From assembly GCA_004294445.1 (NCBI GenBank), contig REAZ01000008.1, positions 1 to 64,000 on the forward strand: DNA of 64,000 bases, in the 5' to 3' direction. Shown piece by piece: positions 52,813 to 59,788 of the stretch. The DNA is from Cytophagales bacterium (GTDB taxonomy: Bacteria; Bacteroidota; Bacteroidia; Cytophagales; Thermoflexibacteraceae). The notes under the pieces were generated by a model, which searched no databases, was not told the origin of the DNA, and saw nothing but the letters and a program-made list of their open reading frames with translations. A program made the translations under genes and the position numbers. Numbering within the stretch: position 1 is the stretch's first letter; every line of letters begins with the position of its first letter.

Positions 52813-52820
52813 TACCTTTG
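52813..52820 (+). promoter_or_regulatory. -7 element TACCTTTG before the helicase gene
   Basis: An exact TAnnTTTG match about 17 bases before the ATG at 52837, giving a very short leader. Confidence 0.4.
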
Positions 52821-52836
52821 TGCAAAAGAAATGCTC

Positions 52837-54066
52837 ATGAAATTCGAAAAATATCATATTTCTGATGAAATAAAGCGGAGTTTAGAAGAATTAGGCTTCA
52901 AACGCCCAACGGATATACAGTTTAAGTCTATCCCCTCTATCCTAAAAGGAGAAGACGTACTTGCCGTAGCACAAACGGGAACGGGAAAAACGGCTGCATT
53001 TGCCATTCCTGTCTTGCACTTGTTGCAAGAACGCCAAAAAATAAAAGAAGCAGGCGAAGTAAAATGCGTTGTTATGCTCCCCACGCGCGAATTGGCTATG
53101 CAAATTTACGAAGTATTTGAGCAAATCGGTAAATATACAAGGCTCAATATCGTGTGCTTGCATGGCGGAGTAGGTCAAGACCCGCAGATAGCTAAACTCA
53201 AACTTGGTGTTGATGTACTCATCGCTACCCCAGGTCGTATGTTTGATTTGGTAAGCCAGAAGCACGTCAAACTCACCAAAGTAGAAATTCTTATTCTTGA
53301 CGAGGCAGACCAGATGCTCGATTTGGGCTTCTACAAAGACATTCAAGACGTAATTAAGTTTTTGCCAAAGCACCACCAAACGCTGTTTTTTTCAGCTACT
53401 ATTGATATTAAAATCAAAGATTTAGCCTATTCTATAGTGCGTAATCCCATTCGAATTCAGCTTTCCCCCAAAGACCCTGTTTCCAAAAATATTACGCACT
53501 CTGTTGCATTTATAGAACCTGACGACAAGCGTGCTTTTTTGGAAAGGCTTGTTAATGAGCATCCTGAAAGCAAAATGATAGTTTTCGTGCGTACAAAAGT
53601 ACGTGCAGAAAGGGTTGCTGCTGCCATGAAAAGAGTAGGTATAAACAGCCTCACTATGCACGGCGACAAAGAGCAAGCTGATAGGTCGGAGGCTATGACC
53701 ACTTTCAAAAATGGGGAGGTTAAAATACTAATTGCTACAGACTTGAGTGCCAGAGGGATAGACATAGCAAATGTAGATTATGTAGTGAACTATGACCTGC
53801 CCGAAATACCTGAAAACTATGTTCACAGGATAGGGCGTACAGGGCGAGGTATCCAAAAAGGCTTTGCTGTTTCGTTTTGCAGTGCCGATGAAAAATCAAT
53901 TTTGGGAGAAATAGAGCAATACATGGATAAGAAAATCAATGTGTTAGAAATAGCTAAAAAGGACTATGCTCAAACCCTTGATTTATCGGACGACAATGAT
54001 AGAAATTGGAAAAAACTAATGCGAGATGCAGAAAACTATAATAAGAAAAAATCTAAAACTAAGTAG
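52837..54066 (+). CDS. DEAD-box ATP-dependent RNA helicase
   Basis: About 409 aa from MKFEKYHISDEIKRSLEELG. An ATG lies two codons earlier. Complete helicase motifs: Q motif FKRPTDIQFKSIPSIL (about residues 21-36), Walker A AQTGTGKTAAFAIPVLHL (about 45-62), PTRELAMQ, ATPGR, LDEADQML (DEAD, about 153-160), SATI, and in domain 2 TDLSARGIDIANVDYVVNYD and HRIGRTGRG (about 330-338). The C-terminal tail is short and Lys-rich (NYNKKKSKTK). It resembles the RhlE/CsdA-like core used in ribosome assembly or cold adaptation. Confidence 0.94.
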   Translation: MKFEKYHISDEIKRSLEELGFKRPTDIQFKSIPSILKGEDVLAVAQTGTGKTAAFAIPVLHLLQERQKIKEAGEVKCVVMLPTRELAMQIYEVFEQIGKYTRLNIVCLHGGVGQDPQIAKLKLGVDVLIATPGRMFDLVSQKHVKLTKVEILILDEADQMLDLGFYKDIQDVIKFLPKHHQTLFFSATIDIKIKDLAYSIVRNPIRIQLSPKDPVSKNITHSVAFIEPDDKRAFLERLVNEHPESKMIVFVRTKVRAERVAAAMKRVGINSLTMHGDKEQADRSEAMTTFKNGEVKILIATDLSARGIDIANVDYVVNYDLPEIPENYVHRIGRTGRGIQKGFAVSFCSADEKSILGEIEQYMDKKINVLEIAKKDYAQTLDLSDDNDRNWKKLMRDAENYNKKKSKTK

Positions 54067-54097
54067 TAAAAATTTACAAATTCACAATCTATTATCC

Positions 54098-54105
54098 TAT
54101 TTTTG
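54098..54105 (+). promoter_or_regulatory. -7 element TATTTTTG for carA
   Basis: An exact TAnnTTTG match 62 bases upstream of the carA ATG, without a clear -33 TTG. Confidence 0.35.
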
Positions 54106-54166
54106 CAAAGTTTTTTTCAGACGTAGCTTTTATTTAGTTTCTAACTAATCTTTCCAAACAAAAGAA

Positions 54167-55276
54167 ATGACATACGTTTCACGCAAAGAAGCCGTTTTGA
54201 TGCTCGAAGACGGTACATTTTTCAAAGGGCTTTCTATCGGCAAATTAGGTACAACCAGTGGCGAATTATGCTTTAATACGGGCATGACGGGCTATCAGGA
54301 AATCTATACCGACCCCTCTTACTTTGGGCAGATAGTGCTAAATACCAATTCACATATTGGCAATTATGGCACTCTTCCTGAGGAAGCAGAATCTGCAAGT
54401 GTAAAAATTAGCGGTCTAATCGTACGCACTTTTGCTGACGTTTATTCTCGCAGCCAATCGCACGAATCTCTGCAAACATACTTAGAGAAGGCAGAAATTG
54501 TAGGCATTAGCAATCTCGATACGCGCGCCTTAGTGCGGCACGTACGCAGCAAGGGAGCAATGAACGCTGTCATTTCTTCCGAATACTCAAGCGAAAAAGA
54601 GTTGAAAGCTATTTTGGCGGGAGTACCTGACATGAATGGCTTAGAATTGGCGAGCATAGTAAGCACAAAAGAGCCTTATTTTGTGGGCAGCCCAGATGCT
54701 CCATTTAAAGTTGCCGTCATGGATTATGGCGTTAAGACGAGCATTCTGAAGCACTTAGCCCTTCGCGGATGCTTTTGCAAAGTATTCCCCGCACACACTT
54801 CTTTTGAGGAGGTAAAAGCATGGCAGCCTAATGGATATTTTATCTCAAACGGGCCTGGCGACCCTTCGGTCATGGGCTATGCCGTAGAAACCGTAAAGCA
54901 GATGTTAGCAAGCAATTTACCACTTTTTGGTATTTGTTTAGGGCATCAGCTATTAGCATTGGCTTGCGGCATCCCTACCTACAAGATGCATCATGGGCAT
55001 CGTGGGCTAAATCACCCTGTGAAAAATCTGATAACGGGCAAAAGCGAAATTACTTCGCAAAACCATGGATTTAGCGTAAGTATCGAAGATGTAGCCAAAA
55101 ATAATGAGGTCATTCTTACTCACATTAACCTGAACGACCAGACGGTAGAGGGCATTCGCTTGAAAAATAAGAAAGCATTTTCAGTGCAGTATCACCCTGA
55201 ATCTGCCCCAGGTCCGCATGATTCTCGCTACCTATTTGACGATTTCTTAGAAATGATGAAAAGCGTTATAAGCTAA
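54167..55276 (+). CDS. carA: Carbamoyl-phosphate synthase small subunit
   Basis: A 369-aa glutaminase subunit that feeds ammonia to the large subunit for arginine and pyrimidine synthesis. The N-terminal domain begins KEAVLMLEDGTFFKGLSIGK and includes SGELCFNTGMTGYQEIYTDP. The class I amidotransferase half carries the nucleophile in FGICLGHQLLALACG (Cys about 257) and the catalytic His in FSVQYHPESAPGPHDSRYLF (about 341). No carB is adjacent, which is unusual compared with carAB operons but common in Bacteroidota. A bidirectional terminator separates it from rplT. Confidence 0.96.
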   Translation: MTYVSRKEAVLMLEDGTFFKGLSIGKLGTTSGELCFNTGMTGYQEIYTDPSYFGQIVLNTNSHIGNYGTLPEEAESASVKISGLIVRTFADVYSRSQSHESLQTYLEKAEIVGISNLDTRALVRHVRSKGAMNAVISSEYSSEKELKAILAGVPDMNGLELASIVSTKEPYFVGSPDAPFKVAVMDYGVKTSILKHLALRGCFCKVFPAHTSFEEVKAWQPNGYFISNGPGDPSVMGYAVETVKQMLASNLPLFGICLGHQLLALACGIPTYKMHHGHRGLNHPVKNLITGKSEITSQNHGFSVSIEDVAKNNEVILTHINLNDQTVEGIRLKNKKAFSVQYHPESAPGPHDSRYLFDDFLEMMKSVIS

Positions 55277-55293
55277 TTAAAACCAATAAAACT

Positions 55294-55332
55294 AAAAAAG
55301 GACTGTAAGCAAATGCCTACAGTCCTTTTTTA
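55294..55332. terminator. Bidirectional terminator between carA and rplT
   Basis: GGACTGTA and TACAGTCC form a perfect 8-bp stem with a 10-base loop, extended by A/T pairs. T-runs follow on both strands, between convergent carA and rplT. Confidence 0.85.
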
Positions 55333-55343
55333 TACCTAAGTTT

Positions 55344-55688
55344 TTATTTTACAGTATCTACCACTGCTTTAAAAGCTTCTGGGTGATTCATTGCTAAGTC
55401 AGCCAATGCCTTGCGGTTTAGGCTAATCCCAGCTTTGATAACTTTACCCATAAACTTAGAGTAAGACAATCCGTACTGTCTTGCTGCAGCATTAATACGC
55501 TGAATCCACAAAGCACGATACTCTCTTTTTTTCAACTTACGACCAACGTAAGCGTGCAACAAACCTTTTTCGAGTGTGTTTTTTGCAACTGTCCACACAT
55601 TTCTCCTTGCCAAAAAGTTACCTTTGGTAAGTTTGAGAATTTTCTTTCTTCTTGCTCTTGAAGCGACTGAATTTACCGAACGTGGCAT
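55344..55688 (-). CDS. rplT: Large-subunit ribosomal protein bL20
   Basis: A 114-aa basic ribosomal protein of the standard bL20 length. [20 protein letters not shown] is the conserved N-terminal extension, and [20 protein letters not shown] then [20 protein letters not shown] the globular core. It is needed early in 50S assembly. In several bacteria bL20 also represses its own operon through the infC leader, which is relevant to the hairpin at 56734-56773. It is last in the infC-rpmI-rplT run, 93 bases after rpmI. Confidence 0.97.
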   Translation of the reverse strand: MPRSVNSVASRARRKKILKLTKGNFLARRNVWTVAKNTLEKGLLHAYVGRKLKKREYRALWIQRINAAARQYGLSYSKFMGKVIKAGISLNRKALADLAMNHPEAFKAVVDTVK

Positions 55689-55781
55689 AAAATTTTACTT
55701 TTAATTTTTTTAGTGATGGCGACCTCGTTTTGAGGTACTTTCAAAGCCAATTCCTTGGGGCGTTTATCTCCCAGATTGCAT

Positions 55782-55976
55782 TTAAGCAAGTAACATTTCT
55801 TTTACCCTTGGCGTATCTACTGCACAAACTATGGCAGAATGCACCAAGCGACGTTTTCTATCTTTCTTCTTCTTAGTCAAGATATGGTTTTTGAAAGCGT
55901 GCTTTCTTTTTACCAAACCAGAAGCAGTGAGCTGAAAACGTTTTTTTGCGCTTGACTTACTTTTTAACTTAGGCAT
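55782..55976 (-). CDS. rpmI: Large-subunit ribosomal protein bL35
   Basis: A 64-aa protein starting [20 protein letters not shown]. The frame is open 9 codons earlier but the family starts here. [20 protein letters not shown] is the highly basic core. Position between infC and rplT is the universal order. Confidence 0.96.
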   Translation of the reverse strand: MPKLKSKSSAKKRFQLTASGLVKRKHAFKNHILTKKKKDRKRRLVHSAIVCAVDTPRVKEMLLA

Positions 55977-56035
55977 TGTTAATAAAATTTGAAAATTTTT
56001 CAAAAAACTGATATATAAATAACTCTTTTCAGAGG

Positions 56036-56668
56036 CTATTTCTTCACTGTAGTCTTTGGTGAAAGCATCAAAATCATGCGTTTCCCCTCTAACTTTGGTA
56101 ACTGGTCGGGCTTGCCAAGTTCTTCTAATGCTTGGGCAAACCTTAATAATATCACTTCACCCCTCTCTTTGAAAACAATCGTACGCCCTACAAACTGCAC
56201 ATAAGCCTTTATTTTATTGCCGTCCTTGAGAAACTCTTGGGCGTGCTTTAGCTTAAACTCAAAATCATGCTCATCAATATTAGGACCGAAACGAATTTCT
56301 TTAACTACGGTTTGATGTGTTTTTGCTTTAAGTTCTTTTTGCTTTTTCTTTTGCTCGTACTTAAACTTAGAATAGTCAATAATCTTACATACGGGCGGTG
56401 TAGCCTTTGCAGAGATTTCTACTAAATCTAAATTTTGTTCTCTTGCCATTTCTAAGGCTTTCTTAAAAGGATAAATACCTGTTTCGATATTTTCTCCTAC
56501 TAATCTCACCTCTTGAACGCCTCTAATCTGCTCGTTTATGCGATTAGCATCATCGTCTTGCTGCGGACCTCTGAACCTATTTCGGTTAAAGTCCTTATTG
56601 AAAGGCGGCTTTGGAGCCCCGCCTGCTTTGTTATTGTTATTGCCTCCTTTAAAATGTGGATTTGGCAT
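56036..56668 (-). CDS. infC: Translation initiation factor IF-3
   Basis: About 210 aa from ATG ([18 protein letters not shown]). A GTG two codons upstream is open. An N-terminal Asn/Gly/Arg-rich extension of about 45 residues precedes the conserved start [20 protein letters not shown]. The N-domain, the linker ([20 protein letters not shown]) and the C-domain ([20 protein letters not shown]... ) are complete. IF-3 keeps 30S free and checks the start codon. It leads the infC-rpmI-rplT operon. A canonical promoter and a terminator-like leader hairpin lie upstream. Confidence 0.96.
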   Translation of the reverse strand: MPNPHFKGGNNNNKAGGAPKPPFNKDFNRNRFRGPQQDDDANRINEQIRGVQEVRLVGENIETGIYPFKKALEMAREQNLDLVEISAKATPPVCKIIDYSKFKYEQKKKQKELKAKTHQTVVKEIRFGPNIDEHDFEFKLKHAQEFLKDGNKIKAYVQFVGRTIVFKERGEVILLRFAQALEELGKPDQLPKLEGKRMILMLSPKTTVKK

Positions 56669-56733
56669 TAGCACGATTTGGGTTTAGTGAAAAAAATTAA
56701 ATTTATTACGTATTATTTTTGATTTCTTACGAC

Positions 56734-56773
56734 AAAAAGCAAGAAATACAAAACTGTACTTCTCGCTTTTTTT
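56734..56773 (-). promoter_or_regulatory. Leader hairpin / possible attenuator of infC-rpmI-rplT
   Basis: In the minus transcript AAAAAGCGAGAAGTACA pairs over all 17 positions with TGTATTTCTTGCTTTTT (two G-U pairs) around a four-base loop, and the stem ends in a T-run. On the plus strand the two wobble positions become mismatches, so selection on the minus-strand RNA is likely. It begins within a few bases of the predicted infC transcription start. It may also terminate the Na/Pi gene, whose stop is about 60 bases away. Confidence 0.65.
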
Positions 56774-56779
56774 GTACTG

Positions 56780-56810
56780 CAAATTTATGAATATTTTTGA
56801 AAAATAGCAA
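56780..56810 (-). promoter_or_regulatory. Promoter of the infC operon (TTG-N20-TAAATTTG)
   Basis: On the minus strand TTG (56808-56810), 20 bases, TAAATTTG (56780-56787). An exact match to the Bacteroidota consensus, with a predicted start near 56774 and a leader of about 105 bases before infC. Confidence 0.65.
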
Positions 56811-56835
56811 GTTATCATTTTTTTTTTTTTACTTG

Positions 56836-57954
56836 TTATCCGTTTTTTGTTAAAAAAATCAGTATAAAAGGGATAAGAAAGAATGTAACTAAGACATAAA
56901 TAATACCTACCGAACGATTTTGCATAGAGATTTTGCCTAAAAACTGTGCTGAACGAATCACAAAATTCCGTAGGGGTAGGATAGGGAAAAGTATTGTTAC
57001 TCCTAAAAAATTAAATAGCAAGTGTGCTATAGCAATGCTTAGGGCGGTGTCGGACTGAGATATTGCTGCTAAAATGGCTGTAAAAGTAGTGCCAATGTTT
57101 GCTCCCATGATGAATGGGAAGGCGTTTTTAAGCGATACTTTGCGTGTAGCAACCAATGAAACTGTTACGGAAGTGGTCAAAGAACTTGATTGCAAAGCGG
57201 CTGTCAATAAAAATCCCCAATTTAATGCTCTTAAAGGAGTACCAAAAACAAAATTTTGGAGTTTGTGCCAACGATCCCCCATCAGCACAGATTTTAGAAT
57301 AAATGTAAAGCTACTAATGGAGAAAAATAATAAAACGATTGATAAGGGCAGCAAAATAAGTACATTATTCCCCAACAAAAACACGAAAAAATCAGAAGCG
57401 GGATAGACACTCACGTCCATTAGCCCTTTGATGCCTACATTGGTAAACTTGCTCAATGGTTTGATGAGCTGTGTAACATATAGGGAAAGGTTGGTGAGAA
57501 AATGGGTATAGACTTCTAAGGGAAATAGCACTAATGCACCAAAAATATTAAATAGATTATGGGCGGCGGCGGCACTCGTAGCTCTTTTAAATTCTTTTTT
57601 CTTGTTAATGTGGGCAAAAGAAACAAGCATTGCGGTAATAGTAGTACCGATATTTGCCCCAATAACCACTGGGATAGCATGTGCCAAAGATAACTTCCCT
57701 GCCGCTACTACTGCTACCACGAGGGACGTAGTTACAGAACTTTTTTGGATAATAGCGGTAACGAGCAAGCCTATGAAAAGCCCGACAAAGGGGTTGGAAA
57801 CCGCAGAAATAATGTCATTGATTACTTCGCCACTTAGCAAACGAAAAGACGAACTTAGCAAGGAAAGAGAAACCAAAAAAACAAAAAGTGCGCACAAAGA
57901 AAAGAAAACCCGAACTCCAATCTGCTGAAAGGATAGGGGAGGTGAATCTGCCAT
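56836..57954 (-). CDS. Na/Pi cotransporter-family protein
   Basis: About 372 aa from MADSPPLSFQQIGVRVFFSL. The frame is open 60 codons further but would run past the divergent start at 58083. A sodium-phosphate symporter with the family's inverted duplicate: each half has GANIGTT (near residues 97 and 284) and a QSSS/QKSS motif before it (near 71 and 247). About nine membrane helices. It lacks the C-terminal PhoU-like domain of the longer NptA/YjbB proteins. Phosphate uptake or export is inferred from the family. No phosphate-regulon gene is near. Confidence 0.9.
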   Translation of the reverse strand: MADSPPLSFQQIGVRVFFSLCALFVFLVSLSLLSSSFRLLSGEVINDIISAVSNPFVGLFIGLLVTAIIQKSSVTTSLVVAVVAAGKLSLAHAIPVVIGANIGTTITAMLVSFAHINKKKEFKRATSAAAAHNLFNIFGALVLFPLEVYTHFLTNLSLYVTQLIKPLSKFTNVGIKGLMDVSVYPASDFFVFLLGNNVLILLPLSIVLLFFSISSFTFILKSVLMGDRWHKLQNFVFGTPLRALNWGFLLTAALQSSSLTTSVTVSLVATRKVSLKNAFPFIMGANIGTTFTAILAAISQSDTALSIAIAHLLFNFLGVTILFPILPLRNFVIRSAQFLGKISMQNRSVGIIYVLVTFFLIPFILIFLTKNG

Positions 57955-58082
57955 TGGTTCTTCCTGTGTTTGTCTATATTCTATGGTCGTCAATGATTTT
58001 AAAATGAAATTAACTACAATGTTACACGCATAAAAAACAAATATGTTCTTATAAGCAATTAAGAAATTGTTAATTTTGCGAC

Positions 58083-58793
58083 ATGAAACTTTATCTGATA
58101 CCCATTCCATTGTCCGAAAATGCTTTAGATTCACTTTCGCCGATGGTCAAGCAAACTGTTTTAGTTACTCAATATTACTTGGTCGAAAATGTTCGTACTG
58201 CTCGCCGCTTTATTAGCAGCCTCAAAATAGGTGTAGATATTTCGCAACTTACTTTTTTTGAAGTAAATAAAGACACAAATCTACAAAAATTAACAGAATA
58301 TTTTAAACAGATTCCGTCTGAGGCAAATGTAGGCGTAATGTCGGAGGCGGGCTGCCCTGCCGTAGCTGACCCTGGTAGTTTGGCTGTGAGCTATGCCCAT
58401 AAGCATCGTATTCAGGTTGTTCCTTTGGTTGGTCCTTCTTCTATTCTGCTGGCATTGATGGCTTCGGGGCTAAATGGGCAATCTTTTGCCTTCCAAGGCT
58501 ATTTGCCCATAGATAGGTCGGAGAGGAGCAAAGCCATAAAAAATTTGGAGAAAGATTCTAAGCAAAAGAAGCAAACGCAGATTTTCATAGAAACGCCGTA
58601 TAGAAATAATCATGTACTCGAACAGCTTGCAAACGATTTGCAGGAGGAAACTTCCCTTTGCATTGCGGCGAATCTTACGGGAGAAAATGAGTTGGTGATT
58701 AGCAAAAAAGCAAAGGAATGGAAAAGCGATTTGGCAAAAAAACAACTCCCAGATTTGCATAAGCAACCTACTATCTTTATATTGCTTGCTTAA
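58083..58793 (+). CDS. SAM-dependent methyltransferase (tetrapyrrole-methylase/RsmI-like)
   Basis: A 236-aa member of the tetrapyrrole-methylase fold. MKLYLIPIPLSENALDSLSP begins directly in the fold, VGVMSEAGCPAVADPGSLAV (about residues 81-100) is the SAM-binding and active-site region typical of RsmI, and VPLVGPSSILLALMASGLNG (about 119-138) follows. IFIETPYRNNHVLEQL (about 167-182) is the second family motif. RsmI methylates C1402 of 16S rRNA. This shorter relative, common in Bacteroidota, may do the same or act on a different target. A -7-like TAATTTTG is directly before the ATG. Confidence 0.85.
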   Translation: MKLYLIPIPLSENALDSLSPMVKQTVLVTQYYLVENVRTARRFISSLKIGVDISQLTFFEVNKDTNLQKLTEYFKQIPSEANVGVMSEAGCPAVADPGSLAVSYAHKHRIQVVPLVGPSSILLALMASGLNGQSFAFQGYLPIDRSERSKAIKNLEKDSKQKKQTQIFIETPYRNNHVLEQLANDLQEETSLCIAANLTGENELVISKKAKEWKSDLAKKQLPDLHKQPTIFILLA

Positions 58794-58821
58794 TTAAGCC
58801 ATCATTTAAACCATTTGTCAA

Positions 58822-59547
58822 GTGAAAATATATCATCAAGACCTCAAGCATATTTTGGTTATCGACATAGAAACTGTAGCGTGTGCTGCTGTGTATGAGG
58901 AACTCCCAGAAGGTTTGGCTTCTTTTTGGGAGAAAAAAGCCAAAATGTATGCCGAAGATATGCCCGAACCCCGCGATGCTTTCCATAAAAATGCTTCTCT
59001 GCACGCTGAGTTTGCAAAAATTGTCAGTATTGGAATAGGCTTTTTCTACCTGAACGACCAGCAAGAATTGAGCTTGAGGGTGAAATCGATTAGCAATGAT
59101 GATGAAAAACAGCTTTTGCAAGACCTGAAAAATTTATTGGAAAAAAGATTAAAAAACCAAAAACGCTTATTAGCCCATAACGGGAAAGAGTTCGATTACC
59201 CTTTCCTATGCCGCCGCTTGCTCATTCATGGGATTGGCTTGCCTGCTATTTTTCAAAGTTTTCGAAACAAACCTTGGGATAATCCGCATTTAGATACAAT
59301 GGAAATGTGGCGATTTGGTGATAGAAGGAATTTTACTTCTTTGCGATTGCTTGCCCATCTTTTTGGGCTACCCCCCTACAAAGACCAAATTGACGGAAGT
59401 ATGGTTTCAGGTATATATCATGATGACAAGGATTTAGACCGAATCGCTGCCTACTGCCGTAATGATGTAATCACGACCGCACAGGTATATCTGTCTATGC
59501 AAAACCTGCCCATTATTAGCGAAGGCAATATCGTAGAATTAGCTTAG
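58822..59547 (+). CDS. PolB-like DEDDy 3'-5' exonuclease
   Basis: A 241-aa protein starting at GTG. RNase H-fold exonuclease related to the proofreading domain of family B DNA polymerases but encoded alone. Metal-binding acids: Asp and Glu in LVIDIETVA (about residues 13-20), Asp in LLAHNGKEFDYPFLCRRLLI (about 125) and HLDTMEMWRF, and Tyr/Asp in AAYCRNDVITTAQVYLSM (about 213-217), fitting the DEDDy type. The biological substrate is unknown, and repair or RNA processing are both possible. It starts 28 bases after the methyltransferase gene, so the two are probably co-transcribed. Confidence 0.85.
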   Translation: MKIYHQDLKHILVIDIETVACAAVYEELPEGLASFWEKKAKMYAEDMPEPRDAFHKNASLHAEFAKIVSIGIGFFYLNDQQELSLRVKSISNDDEKQLLQDLKNLLEKRLKNQKRLLAHNGKEFDYPFLCRRLLIHGIGLPAIFQSFRNKPWDNPHLDTMEMWRFGDRRNFTSLRLLAHLFGLPPYKDQIDGSMVSGIYHDDKDLDRIAAYCRNDVITTAQVYLSMQNLPIISEGNIVELA

Positions 59548-59646
59548 TAGGTAAGATTTTTCAAAAAAATGAAAAAAAATGTGTATTGGTATGGTTATTG
59601 AAAAAGAAAACTCATCAATTCAATAATAATAATTATTTGGTAATTT

Positions 59647-59679
59647 TTGGATATTTTAGAAAAACAATTATTACCTTTG
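59647..59679 (+). promoter_or_regulatory. Promoter of the caspase-like gene (TTG-N22-TACCTTTG)
   Basis: TTG at 59647-59649, 22 bases, and TACCTTTG at 59672-59679. The predicted leader before the ATG at 59789 is about 100 bases. The open frame starting at 59647 overlaps this promoter and is discounted. Confidence 0.55.
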
Positions 59680-59788
59680 CAATATACGGATAGTCCCTTT
59701 CATTTTACCCTTTTGATGAGTATCAATTCACAGCAGTTGTTAGAAAAACTGAAAAAATCTTTAAATCAGAAAACTTATCAAAGGAATT

